DNA of 64,000 nt from a virus, in the IMG/VR virus record IMGVR_UViG_3300030419_005344, positions 1 through 64,000 of that record. One strand, given 5' to 3'. Shown here in pieces: positions 26,272 through 36,068 of this stretch. Positions within the stretch are counted from its first letter, which is position 1; each line of letters opens with the position of its first letter. The notes below the pieces were generated by a model. It was not told the DNA's origin and made no database searches. It worked only from the letters and a program-made list of their open reading frames with translations. The position numbers were made by a program, and so were the translations under genes.

Positions 26272-28067
26272 TACTTAACAGTTCCTTTAATATCAATTAG
26301 CGGAAACTTAATCTCCAAGATAACATTGTCTGGCACCGACAAATACCGTCCGTCAAGCGACATATATTGTTCTATATTGAGACTAGAAGAGGAGTAGTCG
26401 CCACCTGTCTTGCTGACTAGACTAACTCTAGATGTGTCCACAACTCCTCGGACCTTGTTCAGTGCTGTATATACGTCGGTAACATAAAATCTTTCACCAA
26501 TAAACATAGAAGCCGCGAATCTTTCCCTTAGGGCACGGATGCATGAATCTAGAACTTCAAATCTGTTGACCTCTTCGCTAGATACCACTTCAAAGTCGAT
26601 GCCTATATTCACTATTTTAGCGTCTAGGATATCAACAGTGTCATTGATCATGCGATAACGATTTAGGTGAACTTTTAAGTTTTCTTTTAGTGCGTTGTTG
26701 GATTGAGCCAATTTGCCAAAAGAATCCTCAGAAACAATGTAAATATTTAGATTTCTTTTTAGTGAGTCTTGGTCCTTGATCACACGGGCCCGCTTTACAT
26801 CTCCAAACTTAGCTGGCATCATGTAAGTTAAAGCTTCATAATCTTGTGATGTAACGGCCCTGTTTTGGCTAGCAAAGGCGTTCATGGCCTGTAGTCTAAT
26901 TTCTTCTCTTGAAGGCAACGAATTAGAGCCTACTAATGGCTCCTCGTTGTAGCACTCAATACTTGATATAACCTGAGTTGCTTGAGAAGTTGTAGCGATT
27001 GTTGGGTCGTTGAACTCAAATATCGGATTAATAATTCTAGTAATGGAACCGACAGCGGCGTTTGTGTTGAGGGAGGTGTTTCTTCTTTTGGTTATGGTCA
27101 GAGTAGTGTTGGCAGGGCCAATGCCTAATTTATCATTGCCGACTAGGTTAGAGGGATCAAAGGAAGCATCCGTAGTGTAATCCTTGGCTGCTCTTTGTAA
27201 AACAACATTAGCTGGGTCTGCAACTGTCTGTGTGCCAGTTTCAGTATCAGAGCCGTGGCCAAATGTTAAAGTTACCCCATTTGAGTCGTAGTCAACAACA
27301 AATCTTCTAGCAGTCACAAAAGGCCTCATAAGAGATGGGGCATTTTGTCTTGTGTTCTCATCGCGGTTTGGTACTGACTTATACACCACGTCTTGTGTTA
27401 AATGTTCTACTTGGAAATACTCATGGCCCTCGGAATCAAAAACGCTGACTATCTCTACCAAGCTAGAGTCGTTTAGCCTAACTTTTTTAAACTTTTCAAA
27501 TGCGCCAACAGTAACTGATTCCGTATCGAACACACCAGAAATTACTTGCCCCTCTGCTTTAATAGCATAGCTCGTAGGATTTCCTGTTGTTGCATCTGTG
27601 TTAGCAGCAACAACATCATTTGAGGGGTCATCAAAGCGAACGTCCTCGGTTAGAATAAATGAAGCTCCGTCTGTAGAGCTTAATACTGTATTAGACTTTA
27701 ATATAGGCATAAATCTGGTATCTGGACCGAGACCTGTTGAGTTGGCCGGCACTATCGCGTACATAGAAACAACACCAGTGGTTGATGTCGAGCCTCTAAA
27801 CTTATAACCCATTTGAGAAGCTAGTCTGATTATTGTATCATAATCCGTGGCCGTATCAATAAAGGACTCGTTAACTTGATAGTCCAAATAAAAAGACATG
27901 ATATCGCCAACATAAGCAACTGTGTCAATCATGAGAGAACCAAAAGAAGCTTCACTAAAATCTTTTAATGTATTAGGGTAGTATCTTTTAGCATAGTTAA
28001 CCAAGTCCTCTCGTATGGACTGGAAATCTCTGCTTGTGTATTTAATAGGTACGTTTCGTCTGGCCAT
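26271..28067 (-). CDS. 6: Baseplate wedge protein, gp6/baseplate-J-like
   Basis: A 598-residue protein. The N-terminus (IKYTSRDFQSIREDLVNYAK, then FSEASFGSLMIDTVAYVGD and YQVNESFIDTA) is the hallmark of T4 gp6 and baseplate J proteins, which form the wedge ring that opens on contraction. The C-terminal half has the expected repeats: SREEIRLQAMNAFASQNRAV and TSQDYEALTYMMPAKFGDVK. It follows a gp25-like gene, the same order as in many contractile-tail phages. A GGAG site lies nine bases before the ATG, and a variant of the ACTATTTATT element lies 17 bases upstream. Typical length for the family is about 600 residues. Confidence 0.9.
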   Translation of the reverse strand: MARRNVPIKYTSRDFQSIREDLVNYAKRYYPNTLKDFSEASFGSLMIDTVAYVGDIMSFYLDYQVNESFIDTATDYDTIIRLASQMGYKFRGSTSTTGVVSMYAIVPANSTGLGPDTRFMPILKSNTVLSSTDGASFILTEDVRFDDPSNDVVAANTDATTGNPTSYAIKAEGQVISGVFDTESVTVGAFEKFKKVRLNDSSLVEIVSVFDSEGHEYFQVEHLTQDVVYKSVPNRDENTRQNAPSLMRPFVTARRFVVDYDSNGVTLTFGHGSDTETGTQTVADPANVVLQRAAKDYTTDASFDPSNLVGNDKLGIGPANTTLTITKRRNTSLNTNAAVGSITRIINPIFEFNDPTIATTSQATQVISSIECYNEEPLVGSNSLPSREEIRLQAMNAFASQNRAVTSQDYEALTYMMPAKFGDVKRARVIKDQDSLKRNLNIYIVSEDSFGKLAQSNNALKENLKVHLNRYRMINDTVDILDAKIVNIGIDFEVVSSEEVNRFEVLDSCIRALRERFAASMFIGERFYVTDVYTALNKVRGVVDTSRVSLVSKTGGDYSSSSLNIEQYMSLDGRYLSVPDNVILEIKFPLIDIKGTVK

Positions 28068-28083
28068 TTATAGACTCTCCATT

Positions 28084-28093
28084 GTTAAATAGT
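28084..28093 (-). promoter_or_regulatory. Recurrent element, variant ACTATTTAAC
   Basis: Minus-strand ACTATTTAAC lies in the 74-base gap between the gp25-like and gp6-like genes, 17 bases upstream of the ATG at 28067. It differs from the exact copies only in the last two bases. The same gap holds a 14-base near-palindrome (28113-28126). Confidence 0.35.
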
Positions 28094-28141
28094 ATCAAGT
28101 ATAACATTTGAGCGCTAAGTTTAGCGGTGGGTGTCCATTGC

Positions 28142-28534
28142 TTATAGCGTGGTCGCAGTTGCCACGTCAACTGTTAAATCAGAAACTAAATTAGCTGCTG
28201 GGACTGAATACTTTATGGATACAATTAAGCTTGCTGCGTCTGTTTCGGACACAAACACGTTTAGTTGCAGTAAATCAATATAGGGTAAATATTTCGCAAC
28301 CTGCTTCTGTATGGCGTCCCTAACTATATCAACTGTATCGTTGGTGGCTGGCTCAAACAAAAACCGACGTATTCCGGCTCCAAATTCCGGTATCATAATT
28401 CTTTCACCCGGATTTGTTAAAATAACCATTTTTAAATTTTGAGCAGCCATAGCTGCTATATCTTTGTTGAGTGAATAAGCGCCATCAGTCGTGTTCACAT
28501 TTAGTGGCAGCGCCACAGATAATCCCTCAGCCAT
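28142..28534 (-). CDS. 25: Baseplate wedge protein, GPW/gp25 family
   Basis: A 130-residue protein, the normal size for gp25. The family core is visible: the stretch NLKMVILTNPGERIMIPEFG followed by AGIRRFLFEP, where the NPGER and P-x-FG turn are typical of gp25/GPW proteins. In T4 gp25 nucleates the sheath at the baseplate wedge and partners gp6 and gp53. The gp6-like gene follows directly. An AAGGAG ribosome site and an ACTATTTATT element both precede the start. Assignment is firm from the motif and synteny. Confidence 0.92.
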   Translation of the reverse strand: MAEGLSVALPLNVNTTDGAYSLNKDIAAMAAQNLKMVILTNPGERIMIPEFGAGIRRFLFEPATNDTVDIVRDAIQKQVAKYLPYIDLLQLNVFVSETDAASLIVSIKYSVPAANLVSDLTVDVATATTL

Positions 28535-28549
28535 CTTGCTTCTCCTTTT

Positions 28550-28559
28550 AATAAATAGT
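28550..28559 (-). promoter_or_regulatory. Recurrent ACTATTTATT element
   Basis: An exact minus-strand ACTATTTATT sits in the 27-base gap after the stop of the 2,501-residue gene, 16 bases upstream of the gp25-like ATG and just before its AAGGAG site. Confidence 0.45.
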
Positions 28560-28561
28560 CA

Positions 28562-31500
28562 CTAACACTCGTCCCCATCCACATTATATGGATTACCCTT
28601 GACTCGCAGGCCGCGCTCCCACCACCGTAGGCCGTCTTCAAAGTTTATCTTAGGCCTAATCAAGTCCCTCAAGCTATCAGCTTGGTTTGGAGGAGAGCGG
28701 TCATTAGACACATCGAAATCAATGGCCTGTGCTGCCTCATAAAAACTTTCAAACACTTGACGTGCTGTTTGCCTAGATCTTTCAAAAGACTTAGTGGGGC
28801 TGTGATTCCATTTGCGGAACTTCTTGCCTTTCCTGCCTCCGGGAAGCTCCCATAAGTCCCCTCCCTCGTTAGGATACCCAACGTTTCCGATGGCATCTGT
28901 AAAAGATAAAGTAGAATACATCGCCAGCAACGAAATAAACCTAGGCAAAGGAAACGCGTACTTGAATAACATTCTATATTCTGGCTTTTTGACTAATTCC
29001 TGTATTAAACAAACTACATCATATTTATTCGGGTCAAATAAGCTAAATTTTTGATCTGGGATGGGAAGTTCTGCCGACACTAGTGGAATCAAATATCTAG
29101 TGTTTCCTTTTCTGTTTTTGGTCTTGTAAGCCTTGTTGTTCAGGGAAAACTCAGAACTAACAGTGCTCATAACATTCTCAAAAACACCGTTATCTTCTTG
29201 CTTTGGTTGGTAACAAATTCGCAACCCAAAGCTCCAGCCTGTAATTTCAATTTCGTGGCGGTGTCCGTCATCGTCCTCGTTTAGTTGTGCTCTTTGAATT
29301 TCGCCGTTTACTATTTCGTGGAAATGCTCGTTTCCTCGACTATCGACATATGTATCGGTCACGCCATTACCGTTCTCATCAATCTCGTATTCATGGGTAT
29401 GATTTTCTATTTTAGTAGTTTCGCCGGTCGGAGGAGGGTTCCCCCAAATATCAGAAATAAGACCTTCGGTTCCGCGAGCGCTTAAGTTCTGAATGTAGTC
29501 GTCCCAATCATCAATATTAACAATTTCATACAGATTGTCTGCACGGTTTACTGGTATTTCAACAAAACCTTCATCTTTTTCGTGAATTCTAATGTACTTT
29601 TCTAACACAAACGGCCAATAATCGTCGCTAGAAGCACTCTCAATCACATAATCACTCGGGTTACTAGGATCTGACGTTACATTATAAGGTCCTCCGCTAT
29701 TAACGGCGCCGCGGATCCAATCAGGACTTAACACAAACAGATGGTCAACATTGTCAACTACCGGAACGACAGCCTTGGCAAATTTATCTCTTAAAAGGTT
29801 GAACTCTTCTCTAATGTATCTTCTTAAGAATACTGTAGCCTCTTGTTCTGTCTCGGATATCATTTTTATAAATGCTCTATCCTTTGCCAGCTTGGCGTCT
29901 CTTTTATTAAATCTTGAGCTTCCTGCACCGATCCCTGCTGCCGAGGCGCCGGGGGAGGTGGAAAAGAAGTTATCAAAAATTCCTTTACCTTTGATAGCAG
30001 CATCCGATAAACTTTCCAACTCTCCATCAAAATCTAAATAAAATTGCCTGACTCTCTCAGTGATAACGTTGAAAGCTTCTATCTCCTCTTGTGACATATC
30101 TTCTTCAGTTATTATGCCAGAGGCTAGCTTTCTTTTTGTATTATTAACTGCCTGTTCTAGGAATCTGTAATAATATGTATCATCTCCGGCGCCTGTGCGT
30201 CGAGCGCCATCCTCAAACAAGCCTTGCTTCATTCTTTCGGCCACAAACTGCAACATTAAGTCATCATAGTTAGCCTCCGAGAAACCAAACGCTGTAAAAG
30301 CTGGCACGGTGCGAAGAAACACATCAAGAGCATAAATTCTAATAATCGCCCTCATAGCACCCTCTATATTGGCAGCATCAAAGTTGGTAAATATCTTGTC
30401 GTATGGAGCTTCTTGCGAACAAAGCGGGTCTTGTTGCAGTCTCTGGTCGTCCACTAGTTGTGACTGCATGTCACTCATCAGGTCATTTAGGTCCTCTAAA
30501 CTATATATGGCTTTAGAGTATGGCTCACAGCCAGACGGCTCTGGCACCAACGTGTCGCACAAATCCATCCACCCTTTATACTTTCGTTCCTGTACGTAAA
30601 ACGGTGGAGGCACCTTATCAGGAAAAAGCCTTGCTAGCGGACCACCATAAATCTGAGGGTCAAGCTCTATAATTTTCGGCTCTTTCTCTGGGTCGTAGCC
30701 GAATTTAAATGCTCTTGATAATTCGCTGAAGTCGGCCAACTCTTCTGTTGTAGGCTTTGGCTCTTTTGTTAAGGCTGACCCGATTGCGGCTCCGAGGAGG
30801 GCGCCTCCTCCTGTCGCCGCTACAGCGATGGCCGCGCCGGCGATTGCTCCGGCTTGTTTATCCGTTAGTAGGCCATCATCCTCCGGTTGGGCTGCTGGTG
30901 AGTCGCTTGAGATTTTTTGTTTCTTGCCGGTGGCGATAATTGTTGAAATACGTGTCATAAACCCGGAGGATATTTCATCAAAAGTATTCTTAGCAAAATA
31001 GTTTCTAAACCTTGTTTTTCCGGCCTCGCGATAAAGTGCTTGAGTGTCGCTAGCCGCATTGGCAAGAACATTTGTAAAATATCTATAAACAGCTTGTATC
31101 TCATGTGCATCTTCGGGCGGAGGGCTACCATCACGGTATCTTGGTTCGCCATTAGCCGGAGATGTAATGGCATCTAGCAAGTCAGCCACGTCGCCCGGGG
31201 GTGTAGAGTTAACTGTAAACTCATATCGAGGATAGATGTACATCTCCTGCCCGGTTTGGTAAATGGACTGCGGTGGAGCGTCGGCGCCGAGCTTTCTTAA
31301 TTCAGAGGGTGTCAGGCCCTTTTCTTTGGAAGCACGAACAGTCTCTACAACCTTAACTTGATACTTGTTTTCTTTCATTAGTGTATTGGAACCTGTATCA
31401 AACAAATTGTAATCATATTCTATCGTGAACTCAAACGGCGATGTCCCTTCTTCTGGGTCGTCTGGGTATGAAGCATACTTAAGAATAATGTCAGCAGATG

Positions 31501-34500
31501 ACGTGTCTGGTAATTCTAGGAGTTTGTGTTTGTTTTTAGGGCCGTAATAATCGATAAAGATTTCACCCTCGGTTCCCCATTGACCACCAATATCTTTTTC
31601 GAGGGCTTTACCCGTCTTACCGGTGCCGCCCAGAACTTGCTTTCCAAGCAGCACTTCGCGAGCCAAATCTTCTGGGGAGTTTTTCTTTGTAGTCTTCCGG
31701 AAGTCATTGGTGGCCGAAGATGAATCTTCATCCTCCCAATCCTTTTGAAAAAACAGTGGCTTTGTGATGCCCAAGAGCAAGTCTTGCTCAAGGACGCTTC
31801 TTTTGCCGGAGCGGTCTTTGCCAGATTTCTTCTGGCCGTATGCATCTAGCCACTTATTAACATACTTTCTTCTTTCTCCAATTCTTTTATTATTTACTCT
31901 TAACACCCTATCGTGCTCATCTAGCGCGGCCTGCATACTTGGAAAGCCCTTGGGTTTTGTTGTGGTACTAAATGTGAGGTTCCTATTCATCTCTTTGTAT
32001 TGCTTGGCCAAATATGCTGCAACTGTTGGCGGGTAGCCGCCATGAGCATACCCTTGGCCAAAAGACTGTTTACCAGATTTACCACCTTCTTCGCCCTTCA
32101 GATTCTCTCCGTGTATATTAATGGGAAATTTTTTAGCCCCAGTTCCGGGTGTGTCTTCAGGCTTTTTAATCGCGTTGTCGCAGTGATAATCAAAGAAACC
32201 CAAGTCAGCAGCGAGGGGGGCGCCGAAGTGTTCAACATACCACTGGTGTTGCTTAAACGGGCGGCCCATTGTGTCAGACATGATAGCATTAAGAAAGCCG
32301 CCGCGTCCTGACTTATTAATCGGACCCCACAAATCTCTCAGATGTTGTTTTTCTATATTCTCCATCATGGCCTTGGAAATATTTTGGTCCAAAGTTTTTT
32401 GCAAGGGATGTTCTTTAGGGAAGAAACCGTCATCTGGACAGTCACCAGACGAGGTTATGGGTGGAAAATCAGAAAACGGACCATTCTGTAGTGCGTTAGC
32501 CAAGTCTTGTAAATCTTGGAGTGCTTTGTCCTTAAGGTCGTCAAGCTGTTCGCGACACTCTTCAGGCGTTAATCCCTTTTGCCCAAGAAGTTCACATTTT
32601 AAGTCATCGATTCTGTTTTTTGTTTCTTCATCACAAGGGTTTGGGGGATTATCAAGTGACACCGTGGGCACCGACTCAATAATAGCATCCAAGTTTGGAA
32701 TAAATGGTGCCAAACTCTTAAAGAAACCAGCAATAGCATTTGGATCCGAGAACACCTCTCGAATACAAGGAGACGGAGATGTTCTAGCAACTTCAATGGC
32801 CATCTTAATTGTTTCTTCGCTGGTGTTGCCTTGTAGTAATTGAATCACTTGACCTTGAGTTAACATCATGGACAAGTCATCAATAAAGTCTCCCATTTCA
32901 GAACCAGACATTGTTTCAAGGCAAGTTGCTTCCGGACCGCCAACTGCACCAAATAGGTTTTTTAGCGCATCGTTCAAGTCTTCTTGTGTGGCATCTGGGC
33001 ACAGGTTGTCCTTCAAAAGGTCCCTAAAGTGGTTGTTGCCGCTGAAGAGGTCTAGTAAGTTGGCTCCCAAGGTTGCTAGCGCGTCACATGCGATAGAAAA
33101 TATCTTTTCTAAAATTAATTTCATAATTTTCATCAATATAGCAATTGCTGTTGACCTAATAGCCTCTAGTACGGCTTCCAGCAGCCTAGCAAATAAGTCA
33201 AACGGCTTTTCTATAGTGTCAAAATCAGGGAAAGTTAAATCCCAGTCCCAATTACATAAATCAAACTCTAGAGTATTCATAAAAGAGTCTAATCTAGGCT
33301 CGGCAAAAATTAATGGCGTTTGTCGGCAGGGCAGCTTCTTAAGCATTTGTGCAATAATTGGGGCGCCCGGGAGACGATTCATCGCCTCTAGTAACTCGTC
33401 AGCCCCTAGAGATTTAAGCATTGAGCTACGAAGAGCGTCAAAGGCTGCTTTTTGTGCATTGCCTAGTGCAGCCCCATATTGATTTCCAGAACCCTGACTA
33501 ACACGTCCTTGGTTAAAGGTAAATTCCCCTCCAGAATAATCCATACCAAACAAACCTTGGTCGCGACCGGTTGCTTGCGGGGCGCCCTCACGGGCTTCGA
33601 TACGGGCGGCCTTTTCTTCTTCAAGCAACTCCGATGCTGCCGAATAGTCTCTTAAGTTCATGCCCCCGGCTAGCTGTCTATCAACTATGTCTTGTGCCTC
33701 TTCTTCGCTGATAAAGCCTCCGGGATTATCTTCTGGGTTGGTCAACAAAATGGCTTCGTTCACAACAGCGTCATATAAGTCTTGTCTAGTGACCTGCTCA
33801 GTGCTATTCAAGGGACTTACGGAAAACCCAGCTCCAGTATAACTACCGGGGTTATATGCTCCGCCAAACTCGGCCGTCTCCCAAGGTGCCGGAATGCTTC
33901 CAAAGTCTTGCTCTAGCTGGCCTATGATTTTAAGCTGCTGTTCGGGCGACAAGCCCAAAAACGTCCTAGAAAGAGCGGCGTCTTCCATAGAATTAAATGC
34001 AGCTTCTGCCAAAGCTTGTGTGGCAGATTGCTCTCCGAGGCCTTGTGCCACACAATCAATCGCGGTCATAACGAGCCCAAGCCACCCACAAAAACCCAGA
34101 CGGTCGTTTAGTCGTTCAAAAAACTTTTCATTAGGATCATAGTTTGGCGGTAGTTTATAGGCGGCCAACTGACCCGATTTCCTAACATCATCTTGTTTTT
34201 CTGGTGATAACTTTCCAAAGGCCGTCTGTGCTGGAAACATTTCTTCTAGAACTATATCTAGGTATGGGTCTTGAACTGACAATTTTCTTTTTAGAGTCTG
34301 CAAAACTCTTTGACTTTCATCATTAAGGCGGCCGGAAAAATCTCTTAGCTCTTCCAATTCCTTGTCCAGCCCCTCTCTGGAGTAGCAACTAAACCTAGAA
34401 AAGTTCTGCAATATGAGGTCGGGTACCCCGTATATTAAATCTTCTGTTTCTTCAAAAAACTTATCCACTGAATCGCCTGTAACGGCCGAGTTAAGCAAAC

Positions 34501-36067
34501 AACCAAGCGCTGTTGGGTCGTTAAAAATAGTGTTGTCGTTTGCCCCATACCTAACCTCAATCGGAGGATATGTATTTTTTGTAACCACTTCCAGCCATGG
34601 CGTGGCCGTTCGAGCTGTTAAATCATTATCTATTTCCGGTAGAACCCCAATATAGTGCAGAGTTCTAGTCCTGTTAAATGGACTTCTCTTAACGTACTTG
34701 TTAAAGGTGCTCTTAAACTTGCCCTTCTTCCCCACTCTAACAATCGGGCATCCGGGCAAATTCATTTGAAACTGTTCAATTCGAATATTGTCGTCACCAG
34801 TTTCCTTAAATTTTATCACAATCTTTTCAGGCACTTTAGCTGGTTTCAGCCTACTAAGACTAAAGCCCAACTCTTCAAGCATAGCTCTTAATTCTTCAAT
34901 AAATAAGCCTATCTTTTCTCCCTCTTTCATTAAATCAATCGTGCTGGCTTTCGTGCCAGCAGGCGTAATCTCTAGAAGGCTACCCCCTTCAGAACTTCGC
35001 CATCTTTTAAGCTCATTGTTATAGACACGGAATGCATTTCCAACTCTTCGGGCCATGCCAACGATTTCAGTGCCCTCAAAGGATACCTCTAGGTTTGTTA
35101 TGAATTCAGTCTCTGGCTCGGATACTAGCCTATCTGGTACGCGGTATAGTTGTTCGACCGGAACAGAAATAAGAACTCTTGTTCTTGCCTTAAGTTGTAT
35201 TGGGATGCTAAAATTAAACTCGGCGTATTTTGTCAACTCTTTAATGCAGTCTATTTCTTGTGTTTCTAAATTATAACCAGCCTTTTCCGGAACTGCGGAG
35301 CCACCAAAGGCGGCTGCAACAGCAGCAGTTCCTCCAAGAAGTGCTGCCAATCCGATGGCGGCGCCTCCGGTCAAGGTGGCCCCAACTGCCATGGCGGCGC
35401 CGGCGGGGCCTGCGCCTGCGATTGCGCCGGCTAAAGCTACTTGTCCCAACATGGTTTTGGGAGGCTGTGGCACATACATGTACGCTGTAGCTGTGTCAGC
35501 CTTATTAAAGTAATCAAGCATAAGCTTGATACCTCGATTTATCTGCTCATTTTGAAAAGCTTTTGATTTTAGTTCATCAGAAGTTGGTCCCGGCTCTTGA
35601 GACGAACCTATCGCAGAAGAGAACGCTAGTGGTGGCGCATTAAACGTAAATACAATATTCTGTGTACAATTTTTGCCATCAAAAAAGACCTCTCCGTCTT
35701 CCATCATGCGGTAGTCTGGAACGTAAGCGTATGGGTTTGGGCGACATAGGGGGCACGGCTCTGCGTCTTCCGGGGGTGATAGAGGGTCGCACTCTAAAAA
35801 CTTAAATTCCTCTATCTTTAACTCGCTATCATATAAATCAGCATAGTCAGCCAGTGGGCCGTCCTCTGCCAGATTTGGTCCAGTTGAACGACCAACGGGG
35901 TCATCAACCCCATTACCAAAGGCGTTTTGGGCATCCTGATTTATTCTTTCGCGGCGGGAGCGACGGTCTCTTCCGGGGCCTTGTGTGGACTCTGTGTCTA
36001 CTGCGTACTCTTCCAGACTTGAGCGACCGTCTTCTCTAGTAATTTTGCCTTTTTCGTACTTAGCCAT
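28562..36067 (-). CDS. Giant 2,501-residue virion protein with Gly-zipper and HxH segments
   Basis: A probable baseplate or tail protein. Near residue 105 is a Cys-containing motif (CPLCRPNPYAYVPDYR). Two Ala/Gly-rich apolar stretches, at about residues 206-260 (LAGAIAGAGPAGAAMAVGAT onward) and about 1731-1768 (QAGAIAGAAIAVAATGGGAL onward), look like glycine-zipper membrane segments. Near residues 2220-2275 three HxH pairs occur in HTHEYEIDENGNG, HFHEI and HRHEI, a pattern that binds iron in T4 gp37 needles. Long acidic helical stretches lie between. No enzyme domain was recognised. It lies between the hub genes and gp25. An AGGACAAAC site precedes the ATG. Confidence 0.75.
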   Translation of the reverse strand: MAKYEKGKITREDGRSSLEEYAVDTESTQGPGRDRRSRRERINQDAQNAFGNGVDDPVGRSTGPNLAEDGPLADYADLYDSELKIEEFKFLECDPLSPPEDAEPCPLCRPNPYAYVPDYRMMEDGEVFFDGKNCTQNIVFTFNAPPLAFSSAIGSSQEPGPTSDELKSKAFQNEQINRGIKLMLDYFNKADTATAYMYVPQPPKTMLGQVALAGAIAGAGPAGAAMAVGATLTGGAAIGLAALLGGTAAVAAAFGGSAVPEKAGYNLETQEIDCIKELTKYAEFNFSIPIQLKARTRVLISVPVEQLYRVPDRLVSEPETEFITNLEVSFEGTEIVGMARRVGNAFRVYNNELKRWRSSEGGSLLEITPAGTKASTIDLMKEGEKIGLFIEELRAMLEELGFSLSRLKPAKVPEKIVIKFKETGDDNIRIEQFQMNLPGCPIVRVGKKGKFKSTFNKYVKRSPFNRTRTLHYIGVLPEIDNDLTARTATPWLEVVTKNTYPPIEVRYGANDNTIFNDPTALGCLLNSAVTGDSVDKFFEETEDLIYGVPDLILQNFSRFSCYSREGLDKELEELRDFSGRLNDESQRVLQTLKRKLSVQDPYLDIVLEEMFPAQTAFGKLSPEKQDDVRKSGQLAAYKLPPNYDPNEKFFERLNDRLGFCGWLGLVMTAIDCVAQGLGEQSATQALAEAAFNSMEDAALSRTFLGLSPEQQLKIIGQLEQDFGSIPAPWETAEFGGAYNPGSYTGAGFSVSPLNSTEQVTRQDLYDAVVNEAILLTNPEDNPGGFISEEEAQDIVDRQLAGGMNLRDYSAASELLEEEKAARIEAREGAPQATGRDQGLFGMDYSGGEFTFNQGRVSQGSGNQYGAALGNAQKAAFDALRSSMLKSLGADELLEAMNRLPGAPIIAQMLKKLPCRQTPLIFAEPRLDSFMNTLEFDLCNWDWDLTFPDFDTIEKPFDLFARLLEAVLEAIRSTAIAILMKIMKLILEKIFSIACDALATLGANLLDLFSGNNHFRDLLKDNLCPDATQEDLNDALKNLFGAVGGPEATCLETMSGSEMGDFIDDLSMMLTQGQVIQLLQGNTSEETIKMAIEVARTSPSPCIREVFSDPNAIAGFFKSLAPFIPNLDAIIESVPTVSLDNPPNPCDEETKNRIDDLKCELLGQKGLTPEECREQLDDLKDKALQDLQDLANALQNGPFSDFPPITSSGDCPDDGFFPKEHPLQKTLDQNISKAMMENIEKQHLRDLWGPINKSGRGGFLNAIMSDTMGRPFKQHQWYVEHFGAPLAADLGFFDYHCDNAIKKPEDTPGTGAKKFPINIHGENLKGEEGGKSGKQSFGQGYAHGGYPPTVAAYLAKQYKEMNRNLTFSTTTKPKGFPSMQAALDEHDRVLRVNNKRIGERRKYVNKWLDAYGQKKSGKDRSGKRSVLEQDLLLGITKPLFFQKDWEDEDSSSATNDFRKTTKKNSPEDLAREVLLGKQVLGGTGKTGKALEKDIGGQWGTEGEIFIDYYGPKNKHKLLELPDTSSADIILKYASYPDDPEEGTSPFEFTIEYDYNLFDTGSNTLMKENKYQVKVVETVRASKEKGLTPSELRKLGADAPPQSIYQTGQEMYIYPRYEFTVNSTPPGDVADLLDAITSPANGEPRYRDGSPPPEDAHEIQAVYRYFTNVLANAASDTQALYREAGKTRFRNYFAKNTFDEISSGFMTRISTIIATGKKQKISSDSPAAQPEDDGLLTDKQAGAIAGAAIAVAATGGGALLGAAIGSALTKEPKPTTEELADFSELSRAFKFGYDPEKEPKIIELDPQIYGGPLARLFPDKVPPPFYVQERKYKGWMDLCDTLVPEPSGCEPYSKAIYSLEDLNDLMSDMQSQLVDDQRLQQDPLCSQEAPYDKIFTNFDAANIEGAMRAIIRIYALDVFLRTVPAFTAFGFSEANYDDLMLQFVAERMKQGLFEDGARRTGAGDDTYYYRFLEQAVNNTKRKLASGIITEEDMSQEEIEAFNVITERVRQFYLDFDGELESLSDAAIKGKGIFDNFFSTSPGASAAGIGAGSSRFNKRDAKLAKDRAFIKMISETEQEATVFLRRYIREEFNLLRDKFAKAVVPVVDNVDHLFVLSPDWIRGAVNSGGPYNVTSDPSNPSDYVIESASSDDYWPFVLEKYIRIHEKDEGFVEIPVNRADNLYEIVNIDDWDDYIQNLSARGTEGLISDIWGNPPPTGETTKIENHTHEYEIDENGNGVTDTYVDSRGNEHFHEIVNGEIQRAQLNEDDDGHRHEIEITGWSFGLRICYQPKQEDNGVFENVMSTVSSEFSLNNKAYKTKNRKGNTRYLIPLVSAELPIPDQKFSLFDPNKYDVVCLIQELVKKPEYRMLFKYAFPLPRFISLLAMYSTLSFTDAIGNVGYPNEGGDLWELPGGRKGKKFRKWNHSPTKSFERSRQTARQVFESFYEAAQAIDFDVSNDRSPPNQADSLRDLIRPKINFEDGLRWWERGLRVKGNPYNVDGDEC

Positions 36068-36068
36068 G

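Noticed and set aside
28113-28126. Near-palindrome CGCTAAGTTTAGCG between gp25-like and gp6-like genes, considered as a terminator
   Set aside because: The loop would be only two bases and no T-run follows on the minus strand. It may be a protein site but is too short to call.
32868-33482. Plus-strand open frame of 204 codons
   Set aside because: It lies wholly inside the 2,501-residue gene, has Ser/Ala-rich low-information sequence, no ribosome site and no recognised domain. The high density of such shadows follows from the codon bias of the large genes.
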